Notes under the pieces: generated by a model
The model's database searches: none
The model's input: the letters and a program-made list of their open reading frames with translations, nothing else
What the model was told of the DNA's origin: nothing
Translations under genes and position numbers: made by a program
Assembly (NCBI GenBank): GCA_030429865.1
Contig: JAUIFX010000008.1
Coordinates: 1-45,559, forward strand
Length of the DNA stretch: 45,559 bases
Source of the DNA: Gammaproteobacteria bacterium
GTDB lineage: Bacteria; Pseudomonadota; Gammaproteobacteria; Ga0077536
Reading direction: 5' to 3'
In this document: piece by piece, positions 1-10,397 of the stretch
Numbering within the stretch: the first letter of the stretch is position 1
Layout: each line of letters starts with the position of its first letter

Positions 1-1398
<1,398 letters not shown>

Positions 1399-1528
1399 CC
1401 AGTCTAAGTGTCTGATTTCAGGTGAAAGTGGGCCTGGCCGACGCGGCGGGGAGCGCATCGTTCGAGCGTGCGAGAAGCTACCAGAACGCCCCCTGATTCT
1501 CAATGGCGCGAACGCCGCCGTGGGGCAC

Positions 1529-3295
1529 TCACACGCGCAGCGCGTAGCCCGCCTCGACGTCGTCGCGCAGCACGATGCCGAAGGTGCGGAAGGTCATCGG
1601 GGCCTGCTGACGGCGCACGTAGAGGGCATCGACACCTTCCCGGTTCATGATCTCGCGCGCCTCGTGCAGCGTCGCCTGCAGGTGGACCGGGCGCAGTTCG
1701 AGACGCTCGGCCGGCATCGCCACGAGATCGATTGCCGCCTCGCCCGCGTCACCGCCCTCGGCGCTGGTGCCGTCCGCCTCGAGGAAGCGGGCAAGCTCGG
1801 CGGCGCGCAGCAGCAACAGCCGGCCCTCGCCGCGTTCGACGATGAGCCACTGCGGGCCGCGCTGCAGCAGCGCGATCGCCTCGCCGCGCGGGAGATGGCG
1901 CGCGGCCCGTTCGAAGCTGCGATTCATCACCGCTGCCACGCCGACCCGGCGCAGGCCCTGCGAGAGCGCGTCATGGCGGTAATCGAGCCCGGCATCGCGC
2001 AGCATCAGCGTGAACACCGATTCCTGCCCGAAGCCGATACGCGCGGTCAGCGACGCGCTCACCACCGCGAGCATCGCCGGCATGATGATGTGCGGATTGC
2101 CGGTCATCTCGAGCAGCGCGAGCAGCGCCGCGAGCGGCGCCTGCAACACGGCGCCCATCATCGCCGCCATGCCGAGCATGGCGTACATCGCTCCGGCCGA
2201 GGAGATCCCGGGCAAGGGTTCGACGAGAGCGGCGAAACAGCCCCCGGCCAGGCTGCCGAGCACCACCGTCGGCCCGATCAGCCCACCCGGCATGCGCGCG
2301 GCGATGCACAGCGCGCTCGCACCGAACTTGGCGAGGAAGATGCCGCCCATCGTGAACAGGCCGAGCTGCCCGGCGAGCGTCGCGCTGACGGTGTCGTAGC
2401 CGAGGCCCAGCACCTGCGGTACGGCCGCCCCGACCAGGCCTACCGCGAGCCCGACCAGGGCGAAGCGCAGCGCCACCGGGACGCGGTCGCCGACGCGGCC
2501 GAGCCCGCGGATGCTGGCGACGAAAGCGGCCGCGGCGACGCCGACGAGGACGCCCATGAAGACGATCCAGACGAGTTCCCACAAGGAAGCGAGGCCGAGC
2601 AGCGGAACCAGGAACGCGGTGTCATCGCCGTAGACGGCGCGCGTGATGGCGGTCGCCGCGACCGCGGCGAGGATCACCGGAACGAAACCGGCAATCGTGT
2701 ACTCGGCCATGATGACTTCCATCGCAAACACGACGCCGGCGAGCGGCGTGTTGAACGATGCCGCGATCGCGGCTGCCGCGCCGCAGGCGACCAGCGTGCG
2801 CAGCGCGTTGTCGGGCAACAGCAGGCGCCGCCCCATGAGGCTCGCGACCGCGGCACCGAGATGGACGCTGGGTGCCTCACGGCCGACCGACTGGCCCGAG
2901 GCGAGCGCGAGGGCGCCGCCGAAGAACTGCACCAGCAGGTTGCGCCACGGCATGTAACCCTGGTGGTAGTGCAGGCGCTCCAGCACGTGCACGACGCCGA
3001 CCGTGCGGTAACGCTCGGCGAGCAGCGCGTAGCAGATACCCAGGACGAGGCCGCCAACGGTCGGCAAGGCCACGCGCAGCGAGGTCTCGACCCACTCGAA
3101 GGCTTCCGGCGGCAGGCCCGTCATGTAGAGCTGCTGTACCCCGCTGACGGTGTAGCGGAAGCCGACGATGATGCCACCGGCGGCGAGACCGCTGGCGAGG
3201 CCGAGGAGCGCGAGGATGCCGTCCGAACGCCCTGCAGCCAGGCCCAGGCGCCAGCTCTCGACGCGTTCGCGCAGGCGGGTCAGCAGGCTCGACAC
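1529..3295 (-). CDS. ClC-family chloride channel/antiporter with C-terminal CBS region
   Basis: Integral membrane protein of 588 residues, probably moving chloride or another anion, as a channel or in exchange for protons. It has many hydrophobic helices through about residue 440. The ClC filter motif GREAP (138-142) keeps the gating glutamate (Glu140), [14 protein letters not shown] (181-194) is a typical ClC stretch, and GGLIGP (337-342) stands for the GxFxP motif. The first filter motif, normally GSGIP, is not recognisable; the aligned stretch reads about VGVV (99-102), so the central serine seems absent. Residues ~443-588 look like a CBS pair, a cytosolic nucleotide-sensing module. The start is GTG at 3295 and has no obvious ribosome binding site, so the N-terminus is uncertain. 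It is a single gene between pyrG and the divergent fhs. Which anion it carries cannot be told from sequence. Confidence 0.9.
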   Translation of the reverse strand: MSSLLTRLRERVESWRLGLAAGRSDGILALLGLASGLAAGGIIVGFRYTVSGVQQLYMTGLPPEAFEWVETSLRVALPTVGGLVLGICYALLAERYRTVGVVHVLERLHYHQGYMPWRNLLVQFFGGALALASGQSVGREAPSVHLGAAVASLMGRRLLLPDNALRTLVACGAAAAIAASFNTPLAGVVFAMEVIMAEYTIAGFVPVILAAVAATAITRAVYGDDTAFLVPLLGLASLWELVWIVFMGVLVGVAAAAFVASIRGLGRVGDRVPVALRFALVGLAVGLVGAAVPQVLGLGYDTVSATLAGQLGLFTMGGIFLAKFGASALCIAARMPGGLIGPTVVLGSLAGGCFAALVEPLPGISSAGAMYAMLGMAAMMGAVLQAPLAALLALLEMTGNPHIIMPAMLAVVSASLTARIGFGQESVFTLMLRDAGLDYRHDALSQGLRRVGVAAVMNRSFERAARHLPRGEAIALLQRGPQWLIVERGEGRLLLLRAAELARFLEADGTSAEGGDAGEAAIDLVAMPAERLELRPVHLQATLHEAREIMNREGVDALYVRRQQAPMTFRTFGIVLRDDVEAGYALRV

Positions 3296-3628
3296 GGGCG
3301 GGCAGTCATGCGTGGTCGGCGGCAGCGTCGCGCGGGCGTCGGTCGTCTGCCGCGAGGCGCGATGGAAGCGCCGTCACCGGACGCACGGGCTGCGGGCGGT
3401 CTCCTCGGTGGTCATGCAGCAGCCTGCTAGAATCTGCCGCCGGTACGGGGCGCCGGCATGGCGAAACGTTTCGGATGAGCTGCACGAGCCGCTGCGCGTC
3501 CCGCGCCAGGCGGCGCGCCCGCGGGCGGGCGCGTGCTCGTCCGCAACAATCCCGGCGCCGGTGCGCTGCGCCGCGCGCCGGTCGCCGCGGACCTCGACGG
3601 ATTTCAGGCTGCAACGAGAGGATACCCC
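3296..3628. other. 333-base intergenic region between ClC gene and fhs
   Basis: This divergent spacer holds no convincing gene; open frames in it are GC-driven. On the plus strand a -10-like TAGAAT lies at 3428-3433, but I see no good -35 box 16-18 bases upstream. If it is used, fhs would have an untranslated leader of about 190 bases, very GC-rich and able to fold. I looked for the conserved 3' core of the ZTP (pfl) riboswitch, which commonly precedes fhs, and did not find it. The ribosome binding site AGAGGA, just before the fhs ATG at 3629, is clear. Confidence 0.4.
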
Positions 3629-5302
3629 ATGTCCGACATCGAGATCGCGCAGGCGGCGCAGATGCAACCCATAGTCCCGCTGGTCGGCGAACGCCTCGCC
3701 ATCCCGCCGGAGCACCTCGTGCCCTACGGGCACTACAAGGCCAAGCTCTCGCTCGACTATATCCGTGAGCTCGAATCGCGCGCGGACGGCAAGCTCGTGC
3801 TGGTCACCGCGATCAGCCCGACCCCCGCCGGCGAAGGCAAAACGACCACCACCGTCGGCCTCGGCGACGCCATGAACCGGCTGGGCCTGAATACCATCAT
3901 GTGCCTGCGCGAGCCCTCGCTCGGCCCCTGCTTCGGCGTCAAGGGCGGCGCCGCCGGCGGCGGTTACGCGCAGGTCGTCCCGATGGAGGACATCAACCTG
4001 CACTTCACCGGTGACTTCCATGCCATCGGCGCCGCGCACAACCTGCTCGCGGCGATGCTGGACAACCACATCACCCACGGTAACGCGCTCGAAATCGATC
4101 CCCGGCTGATCACCTACAAGCGCGTCGTCGACATGAACGACCGCGCCCTGCGCCAGGTCGTGCTCGCGCTCGGCGGCACCGCCAACGGCTACCCGCGGGA
4201 AGGCGGCTTCGACATCACGGTGGCCTCCGAGGTCATGGCGATCTTCTGCCTCGCCACCTCGCTCGGCGATCTCAAGGCGCGCCTCGGACGCATCGTCGTC
4301 GGCTATACGCGCAGCGGGCGCAAACCGGTAACAGCGGCGGACCTCGGCGCACACGGTGCGATGGCCGCACTGCTCAAGGATGCCATCAGCCCGAACCTCG
4401 TGCAGACGCTGGAGAACAACATCGCCTTCGTACACGGCGGCCCGTTCGCCAATATCGCCCACGGCTGCAACTCGGTCACCGCCACCCGCACCGCGCTCAA
4501 GCTGGCCGACTACGTCATCACCGAGGCCGGCTTCGGCGCCGATCTCGGCGCGGAGAAGTTCATCGACATCAAGTGCCGCATGGCCGGCCTCGCGCCGCGC
4601 GCGGTCGTCCTGGTCGCGACCATTCGCGCACTCAAGTACCACGGCGGTGTCGCGGTGGCCGATCTCAACCAGGAGAACCTCGACGCCCTCGCCGCTGGCT
4701 GCGTCAACCTCGAGCGGCACATGAACAACATCGCCGAGCATTACGGCCTGCCGTGCGTGGTCAGCATCAACCATTTCACCCACGATACCGATGCCGAGGT
4801 CGCCCTGCTGAGCGAGAAGGTCGCGGCGCTCGGCGGCCGCGCGGTCGTCGCCCGCCACTGGGCCGAGGGTGGCAAGGGCGCGGAGGATCTCGCGCGCACA
4901 GTGGCCGAAGTGGTCGACGGCAACACCCGGGCGCATCGCACCGTGTATGCCGACGACCTGCCGCTGTGGGACAAGATCCGTGCCGTCGCGACGAAAATCT
5001 ACGGCGCCGCGGACATCAGCGCACCGTCCAAGGTGCGTCAGCAGATCGAAGAACTCGGCGCGGCCTACCCCGGCTTCCCGGTGTGCATCGCCAAGACGCA
5101 GATGTCGTTCTCGACCGACCCGGCGGCGCGCGGCGCGCCGAGCGGTCACACCGTCGAAATCAGCGAGGTGCGCGTAGCTGCCGGCGCCGGCTTCGTCGTC
5201 GCGCTGGCCGGCAACATGATGACCATGCCGGGCCTGCCCAAGGCGCCTGCCGCCGAGCGCATCGACGTCGACGAGCAGGGCCGCATCACGGGGCTGTTCT
5301 GA
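3629..5302 (+). CDS. fhs: Formate-tetrahydrofolate ligase
   Basis: Joins formate to tetrahydrofolate at the cost of ATP, giving 10-formyl-THF for purine and formyl-Met synthesis and feeding one-carbon units toward serine. The product is 557 residues, the usual family length. The P-loop [11 protein letters not shown] (about 65-75) and the downstream block [15 protein letters not shown] are characteristic. I chose ATG 3629, not the in-frame GTG at 3533, because AGAGGA lies at normal spacing before it and the extra 32 residues look unlike protein. It is the only plus-strand gene in the first 26 kb and converges on the SIMPL gene with a 25-base gap. The enzyme is not universal in gammaproteobacteria. 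Its nearness to a serine-glyoxylate aminotransferase and a hydroxyacid dehydrogenase suggests, as inference, a role in C1/C2 metabolism. Confidence 0.96.
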   Translation: MSDIEIAQAAQMQPIVPLVGERLAIPPEHLVPYGHYKAKLSLDYIRELESRADGKLVLVTAISPTPAGEGKTTTTVGLGDAMNRLGLNTIMCLREPSLGPCFGVKGGAAGGGYAQVVPMEDINLHFTGDFHAIGAAHNLLAAMLDNHITHGNALEIDPRLITYKRVVDMNDRALRQVVLALGGTANGYPREGGFDITVASEVMAIFCLATSLGDLKARLGRIVVGYTRSGRKPVTAADLGAHGAMAALLKDAISPNLVQTLENNIAFVHGGPFANIAHGCNSVTATRTALKLADYVITEAGFGADLGAEKFIDIKCRMAGLAPRAVVLVATIRALKYHGGVAVADLNQENLDALAAGCVNLERHMNNIAEHYGLPCVVSINHFTHDTDAEVALLSEKVAALGGRAVVARHWAEGGKGAEDLARTVAEVVDGNTRAHRTVYADDLPLWDKIRAVATKIYGAADISAPSKVRQQIEELGAAYPGFPVCIAKTQMSFSTDPAARGAPSGHTVEISEVRVAAGAGFVVALAGNMMTMPGLPKAPAAERIDVDEQGRITGLF

Positions 5303-5327
5303 ACCGGACGCCGCGGCGCCGGGCGGT

Positions 5328-6026
5328 TCAGTCGACGCTCAACTCGATGGTGCCATTGACGTCGACGGTGATGGTCTGCTGGCCGGGCTCGATGCTCGGT
5401 TCGGCGACCTTGGCCTCCATCGCGAGCATGCGCCCGGCGTAGGCGACCGGCGGGCGCGGCTGGTAGCCCGAGCTGCCGACGTTGACGTTGACCAGGCCGT
5501 AGCTGGCGCGGCCGAAAGCCCGCGTCACGCGTCCGGCGCGCTCGCGAAAGCGAGCGATAGCGGTCTCGATCAGGCGTTCCTCGGTGGCCTCGCGCACGGC
5601 CGGCGAGACCTCGTGACCGAGCGATTCGATGGCCAGGCGTTCCTGCAGCGTAGCCAGCAACTGGGTGAGCGCCGCGCGGTCGCCGCTCTCGAGGCGCAGC
5701 GACTGCTGCACCCGCCAGGCGCGGATACGGCGATCCTCGTAGACCGGGTTGGTACGGTAATCGAGCGTCGTCGCCTTGACCGCATCGACCTGCCGGGCCT
5801 CACCGAGCGCCCAGCTCATGGCCTCGTTGACGCGGCTCGCGGCCTCGGACTGGCGCGAGGATTCGTGGTGCGCGTAGAGCCTGACCACCAGCAGGTCGCT
5901 GTCGACCTCTTCACTCGCGCTGACCGAGAGGCTGACCAGGTTCCGGCGCGGCCCGTCGTCATCGGCGGCGGCGTGCGCGGCGGTCAGCATGGCCAGGGTG
6001 GTCCATAGAATCATCGAAAGTCGCAT
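5328..6026 (-). CDS. Exported SIMPL-domain (DUF541) protein
   Basis: The protein has 232 residues with a clear signal peptide: basic MRLS, a hydrophobic run, then a likely cleavage after AHA near residue 18. The rest matches the SIMPL/DUF541 pattern: a beta strand after the signal (LVSLSVSASEEV), a middle part with long helices and NPVYEDRR, and a C-terminal strand EPGQQTITVDVNGTIELS. Members are periplasmic, and some (E. coli YggE) are linked to oxidative-stress tolerance, but no biochemical activity is established. I prefer ATG 6026, preceded by AGGA at good spacing, to the upstream TTG at 6041. It lies 40 bases downstream of the decarboxylase gene on the same strand and may share its transcript. 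The peroxiredoxin further upstream hints at redox stress, which is only inference. Confidence 0.75.
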   Translation of the reverse strand: MRLSMILWTTLAMLTAAHAAADDDGPRRNLVSLSVSASEEVDSDLLVVRLYAHHESSRQSEAASRVNEAMSWALGEARQVDAVKATTLDYRTNPVYEDRRIRAWRVQQSLRLESGDRAALTQLLATLQERLAIESLGHEVSPAVREATEERLIETAIARFRERAGRVTRAFGRASYGLVNVNVGSSGYQPRPPVAYAGRMLAMEAKVAEPSIEPGQQTITVDVNGTIELSVD

Positions 6027-6066
6027 CGTTCGGGTCCTCAATCGATTCGCAGCAGAACAGGCCGTT

Positions 6067-7512
6067 TCACGGCAACGACACGCCGGCAGCCCGGATGCGC
6101 TGCCAGGCGGCCTGCACGTGCTCGCGGCTCGTGTGCGTCTGGCCCACGCACAGGCGCAGGCAGAAGCGTCCGTCGACGACGGTATGACTCATGAACAGGT
6201 GACCACCGGCGTTCAGGTGCTCGAGCAGCGCGCGGTCGTCGGCGCCGGCGGCGCGCCGCGCGAAACAGACCAGGTTGAGCGAGCGTGGCACGACCAGCTC
6301 GAAGACATCGTCGGCCGCGATCCACGCTTCGAGTTCGGAGGCCAGGGCAACATGGTGGCGCACGAAATCCTGCAGCGTGCGGACACCGTAGCTGCGGATC
6401 ACGAACCACAGCTTGAGCGCGCGGAAGCGCCGCCCCAGCGGGATCTGCCAGTCACGGTAGTCGATCGCCTTGCCCGTCTCGCTGGCCGCGTTGCGCAGGT
6501 ACTCGGGCAGCACCGACAGCGCGGCCAGCAGCGGCTCGCGATCGGCGACGTAGAAGCAATCACAATCGAAATTCGTCAACAGCCACTTGTGCGGGTTGAA
6601 GCAGTACGAATCGGCGCGTTCGAGCCCGTCGTTGAGGTAGCGGAACTCCGGGCACAGCGCGGCCGAGCCGGCCATCGCCGCGTCGACGTGCAGCCAGGCG
6701 CCGTGCCTGGCGGCGACGCGGCCGATGGCATCGACCGGGTCGATCGCCAGGGTCGACGTGGTACCGACCGTGGCGCAGACGAAAAACGGCCGCAGGCCGC
6801 GCGCGGCGTCGGCGCGCATCGCATCGTCCAGCGCGCCGACGTCGATGGCGCGGCGCGCATCGGTCGCGACCTTGCGCAAGCGGGCGCGCCCGAAGCCGGC
6901 GATGCTCATCGCCTTCTCCAGCGAGGAGTGCGTCTCGCTCGAGCAGTACGCGACGAGGTCGCTGGGGTTACCCTGCTCTCGCGCGTGGTAACCGCTCGCC
7001 CGCTCGCGCGCGGCGAGCAGCGCGCACAGCGTCGCGCTCGATGCGGAGTCCTGGATAACGCCGCCGCCGCGTCCGCGAGACTTGAAACGCGCCGGCAGCG
7101 CGAGCATGTCGGCCAGCCAGTCGAGCACGTGCGTCTCGAGCTCGGTACAGGCCGGACTCGTCTGCCACAACATGCCCTGCACGCCGAGACCGGCGCACAT
7201 GAGGTCGCCCAGGATCGACGGCGGCGAGGTATTCGCCGGGAAGTAGCCGAAGAAATTCGGCGACTGCCAGTGCATCAGGCCCGGCACCAGCAGGCGCTCG
7301 ACGTCGGCGAGAATCGCCGCGAAGGATTCACCCGCCGCTGGCGGCGCGGGCGGCAGCGCGGCGCGGATCTCGCCCGGCGCGACCCGCGGCATGACGGGCA
7401 GGCCGGCGACCCGCTCGTGGTAATCGGCAAGCCAGTCGATGACCGCGTAACCGGCGCGGCGGAATTCGTCCGCCGAGAGATGCCGCGGGGGCTCGGGCTG
7501 CCGCTCGTCCAT
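6067..7512 (-). CDS. PLP-dependent group II decarboxylase, aromatic-amino-acid decarboxylase-like
   Basis: A cytosolic fold-type I pyridoxal-phosphate enzyme expected to decarboxylate an L-amino acid, releasing CO2 and an amine. It has 481 residues from ATG 7512 (483 from the in-frame GTG at 7518); neither start has a convincing ribosome binding site. Typical features of the animal/plant/bacterial aromatic decarboxylase group are visible: HWQSPNFFGYFPA (about 81-93), THSSLEKA with the ring-stacking His (about 194-201), HVDAAMAGSA (about 275-284) with the PLP-binding Asp, and NPHKWLL with the Schiff-base Lys near 309. The substrate is not predictable from this: tyrosine, tryptophan, DOPA or a non-aromatic amino acid are all possible. 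It is not glutamate decarboxylase-like in its N-terminal motifs. It is followed by the SIMPL gene and preceded by the peroxiredoxin, 52 bases away. Confidence 0.87.
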   Translation of the reverse strand: MDERQPEPPRHLSADEFRRAGYAVIDWLADYHERVAGLPVMPRVAPGEIRAALPPAPPAAGESFAAILADVERLLVPGLMHWQSPNFFGYFPANTSPPSILGDLMCAGLGVQGMLWQTSPACTELETHVLDWLADMLALPARFKSRGRGGGVIQDSASSATLCALLAARERASGYHAREQGNPSDLVAYCSSETHSSLEKAMSIAGFGRARLRKVATDARRAIDVGALDDAMRADAARGLRPFFVCATVGTTSTLAIDPVDAIGRVAARHGAWLHVDAAMAGSAALCPEFRYLNDGLERADSYCFNPHKWLLTNFDCDCFYVADREPLLAALSVLPEYLRNAASETGKAIDYRDWQIPLGRRFRALKLWFVIRSYGVRTLQDFVRHHVALASELEAWIAADDVFELVVPRSLNLVCFARRAAGADDRALLEHLNAGGHLFMSHTVVDGRFCLRLCVGQTHTSREHVQAAWQRIRAAGVSLP

Positions 7513-7564
7513 GCTCACGCGAAGCCGGCGCTGGCACGGCCGCGCCGTGCCAGCGTCGTCACCG

Positions 7565-8050
7565 TCACAGGTTCGCGAGCAGGTTCTCGGCCGCGCTCGC
7601 CTTGACCTCGGACGGCGCCGCTTCGCGGTGCAGCTGGGTCACCTTGCCGTCCTCGACGACGATCGCGAAACGCTCGCCGCGCGTGCCCATGCCAAAGCCC
7701 GACGCGTCGAGCGACAGGCCCAGCGCCTTGACGTAGTCGGCATTGCCATCGGCAAGCAGCGTGACCTTGCCGGCGGCGCCCTGGTCCTTGCTCCAGGCAT
7801 CCATCACGAACACGTCGTTGACGGACAGGCAGGCAATGGTATCGACGCCCTTGCCCTTCAGCGCATCGGCGTTCTGGATGTATCCCGGCAAGTGCTTGGC
7901 CGAGCACGCGGGCGTGAAGGCACCCGGCACGGAGAAGATCACGACCTTCTTGCCCTTGAACAGCTCGTCGGTGGTGATCTTGCCCGGACCGTCGGCCGTC
8001 ATCACGGCAAATGCGCCTTCCGGCATGTTGTCGCCAACTTTGATCGTCAC
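7565..8050 (-). CDS. Prx5-type peroxiredoxin
   Basis: A thiol peroxidase that reduces hydrogen peroxide and organic hydroperoxides in the cytosol. The product is 161 residues. The peroxidatic cysteine is in PGAFTPACS (about 43-51), and SVNDVFVMDAW and the Arg-containing GTRGERFAIVVEDGKV are hallmarks of the Prx5 group. The only other cysteine is in DTIACLSVND; there is no C-terminal resolving cysteine, so it probably works as a 1-Cys enzyme using glutathione/glutaredoxin or another thiol. I chose GTG 8050 because GGAGG stands at ideal distance before it and the length then equals family members. The longer frame to 8149 adds an Arg-rich tail without homology. It may be transcribed with the hydroxyacid dehydrogenase 95 bases upstream. 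Confidence 0.93.
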   Translation of the reverse strand: MTIKVGDNMPEGAFAVMTADGPGKITTDELFKGKKVVIFSVPGAFTPACSAKHLPGYIQNADALKGKGVDTIACLSVNDVFVMDAWSKDQGAAGKVTLLADGNADYVKALGLSLDASGFGMGTRGERFAIVVEDGKVTQLHREAAPSEVKASAAENLLANL

Positions 8051-8145
8051 GTTAACCTCCGCAGGATGTGATGGAACGAAGGCGGCCATTCTGCCACGAA
8101 GCGACGTCAAAGATCGCCTGCGTATGGTCGTGCTCGCGACAACCG

Positions 8146-9117
8146 TCAAACGACGCGATCGCGGACCACGCGGCCGGCGAAGAAGTCGTCGAGGTTGGCC
8201 ATCACGCGCCGTCCCATGGCAATGCGCGTTTCCTCGCTCGCACTGCCGAGGTGCGGCAATAACACCACGTTGTCCATGGTTTTGAGCGCATCGGGCACGG
8301 CCGGCTCGGCTGCGTAGACATCGAGGCCCGCGCCCGCGATCGTGCCGCTCGCGAGCGCTGCGATCAGCGCCTGCTGGTCGACGACGTCGCCGCGCGCGGT
8401 GTTTACGAGGTAACCGTCACGACCAACCAGGGCGAGCCGATCGGCATCGATGAGATGCCGCGTCGCGGCGCCGCCAGGACAATGCAGCGAAACGAAATCC
8501 GCCCGTTCCAATACCTCCTCGACGCTTGCGCAGGGCTCGACCTCGAGCGCGTGTACGACCTCCTGCGGCACCGCGCTGGGGTTGTAATACAGCACGCGCA
8601 TGTCGAAGCCGAAACGCGCCCGGCGGGCAACGGCACGCGCGATGCGGCCGAAGCCGATGAGACCCAGCGTCTTGCCGCTGACGCGCCGGCCGAGCAGCTG
8701 CGTCGGACACCAGCCGGTCCAAGCATCGGCGCGGACCAGGCGTTCGCCCTCGCCGGCACGGCGCGCCACCATCAGGATCAGCATCATCGCGAGATCGGCC
8801 GTGCAATCGGTGAGTACGTCGGGCGTATTGCTGACCGTCAGGCCGGCCGCCCGCGCGGCCTCGAGATCGATGTGATTGAAACCGACACCGAAGTTGCCGA
8901 GAAAGCGCGCACGCGGGCGGGCCGCCCCGATCACCGCCGCCGTGAGGGCATCGGTCACGGTCGGACAGACCGCGTCGGCCGTATCGAGGGCGGCCGTCAA
9001 CGCGCGCGCCGAGAGCGGCTCGTCGCTCGCGTTGGTGAGGAGTTCGTAGCGCTCGGCCAGGGCCGCTTCGACGGCTGCCGGCCAGCGCCGCGTAAGCTGC
9101 ACGCGCGGCCGCTTCAC
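8146..9117 (-). CDS. D-isomer-specific 2-hydroxyacid dehydrogenase, probable glyoxylate/hydroxypyruvate reductase
   Basis: NAD(P)H-dependent reductase of 323 residues, probably turning hydroxypyruvate into D-glycerate and/or glyoxylate into glycolate. The catalytic triad is visible: Arg242 in NTARGDVV, Glu271 in DVYAAEP and His289 in LLPHLGSAS. The cofactor loop reads GFGRIA (155-160), so the third glycine of the usual GxGxxG is alanine. The substrate loop GNFGVGFNHID is typical of the glyoxylate reductase branch. Translation starts at GTG 9117, which overlaps the stop of the aminotransferase gene (GTGA), showing coupled translation. Serine-glyoxylate aminotransferase makes hydroxypyruvate, the expected substrate here, so the pair reads as a two-step unit. 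Alternatives such as phosphoglycerate or formate dehydrogenase are less likely from length and motifs. Confidence 0.88.
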   Translation of the reverse strand: MKRPRVQLTRRWPAAVEAALAERYELLTNASDEPLSARALTAALDTADAVCPTVTDALTAAVIGAARPRARFLGNFGVGFNHIDLEAARAAGLTVSNTPDVLTDCTADLAMMLILMVARRAGEGERLVRADAWTGWCPTQLLGRRVSGKTLGLIGFGRIARAVARRARFGFDMRVLYYNPSAVPQEVVHALEVEPCASVEEVLERADFVSLHCPGGAATRHLIDADRLALVGRDGYLVNTARGDVVDQQALIAALASGTIAGAGLDVYAAEPAVPDALKTMDNVVLLPHLGSASEETRIAMGRRVMANLDDFFAGRVVRDRVV

Positions 9118-10286
9118 GCCGTGCAGGTCTCGCGCAGGAACTCCGACGCGGCGCCGACACCGCTGCCCGGCTCGACCCCGATACCGCTGTCACGCAGGGC
9201 CATTTCGGTACCGGCGAGCGCGCTCAGGATCATGAGTTCGTTGAGGTCGCCCAGGTGCCCGATGCGGAACACCTTGCCCGCGACTTCGCCGAGCCCTCCG
9301 CCGAGCGAGAGGTTGTAGCGCCGGTAGGCGTTGCCGACCACCGCGCCGGCATCGCTCCCTTCCGGCACGAGGATGGCGCTGACGGTGTTCGAATACCACT
9401 TGGGATCGCGCGCGCAGAGTTTCAGCCCCCAGGCCGCGACGGCCTTGCGCACGGCTTCGGCGTAGCGCGCGTGGCGTGCGAACACCTGTGGCAGTCCCTC
9501 TTCGAGCAGCATGTCGAGCGAGGCGCGCAGACCGTGCAGCAAGGTCACGGCCGGCGTGTAGGGAAACCAGCCGTCCGCGTTCATGCGCAGCATGTCGCCG
9601 AAGTCGAAATAGCTGCGCGGGCAGCGCGCGGTCTGCATCGCGTCCAGCGCCTTGCGGCTGGCGCCGACCAGGCCGAGCCCGGTCGGCAACATGAGCCCCT
9701 TCTGCGAACCGCTGACGGCGAGATCGACGCCCCACTCGTCCATGCGGAAGTCGATGCTGCCGATGGCGCTGACACCGTCCACGGCGATCAGCGCGGGGTG
9801 GCCGAGATCGTCCAGCACCCGCCGCACGCCGGCGAGATCGCTGGTCACGCCGGTCGCCGTTTCGTTGTGCGTGACCAGCACCATCTTGATCGCATGCGCG
9901 CTGTCGGCGGCCAGGATTTCGGCATAGCGGTCGAGCGGCACGCCCTCGCCCCACGGCGTCTCGACGAGTTCGACCTGCATGCCGAGGCGCCGGCAGAGCT
10001 CGGCCCACAGGTGGCTGAACTGGCCGAAGCGCGCCTGCAACACCTTGTCGCCGGGTGACAGCGTGTTGGTAATGGCCGCTTCCCAGCCGCCGGTGCCCGA
10101 CGCGGCGAAGATGAACACGTGGCCGTCGCGCGTCTGGAAGACTTTCTTCAGGTCTTCGAGCAGCGGCAGCACGAAAGCCGGGAAGTCGCCCGCGCGATGG
10201 TCTTCGAGCGGCACGTCCATGGCGCGACGGATGCGCTCCGGAATGTTGGTGGGTCCGGGGACGAACAGGAAATTCCTACCAGGCAC
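9114..10286 (-). CDS. sgaA: Serine-glyoxylate aminotransferase (class V)
   Basis: PLP enzyme of 390 residues that transfers the amino group of serine (or alanine) to glyoxylate, yielding glycine and hydroxypyruvate. Diagnostic features are PGPTNIPE near the N-terminus (10-17), AASGTGGWEAA (61-71), the PLP-binding Asp in AVDGVSAIGS (168-177) and the Schiff-base Lys196 in SGSQKGLMLP. These match bacterial serine-glyoxylate aminotransferases of the serine cycle and the closely related alanine-glyoxylate enzymes. The start is GTG 10286 with GGAGAG eight bases upstream. It overlaps the dehydrogenase gene by four bases. A promoter-like pair at 10398-10426 would serve both. Other serine-cycle genes (mtdA, malyl-CoA lyase, malate thiokinase) are not in the window, so a full methylotrophic cycle is not shown. 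Confidence 0.9.
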   Translation of the reverse strand: MPGRNFLFVPGPTNIPERIRRAMDVPLEDHRAGDFPAFVLPLLEDLKKVFQTRDGHVFIFAASGTGGWEAAITNTLSPGDKVLQARFGQFSHLWAELCRRLGMQVELVETPWGEGVPLDRYAEILAADSAHAIKMVLVTHNETATGVTSDLAGVRRVLDDLGHPALIAVDGVSAIGSIDFRMDEWGVDLAVSGSQKGLMLPTGLGLVGASRKALDAMQTARCPRSYFDFGDMLRMNADGWFPYTPAVTLLHGLRASLDMLLEEGLPQVFARHARYAEAVRKAVAAWGLKLCARDPKWYSNTVSAILVPEGSDAGAVVGNAYRRYNLSLGGGLGEVAGKVFRIGHLGDLNELMILSALAGTEMALRDSGIGVEPGSGVGAASEFLRETCTA

Positions 10287-10397
10287 GATAATGCTCTCCG
10301 GTTGCGGGCCGAGCCGGAAATCACGCTCTCTCTGCGTCAGGTGCTCTCGGTGGGCGCGGATGGGGGAAAGGACCGCCGCGACGTGCGACGGTCGCGT

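Noticed and set aside
3434-3628. ZTP riboswitch before fhs
   Set aside because: The conserved 3' core (CCGCCTGGGC-like) is not present; only a reversed partial match CCAGGCGG was seen.
3374-5149. 591-codon minus-strand frame opposite fhs, and similar long frames opposite fimV (19922-22207), carB (34174-35973) and dnaK (41268-43094)
   Set aside because: All lie wholly or largely antisense to certain genes and show low-complexity composition; high GC removes stop codons from these frames.
7565-8149. 194-codon version of the peroxiredoxin
   Set aside because: The extra N-terminal part is Arg-rich and unconserved, while GTG 8050 has an excellent GGAGG site.
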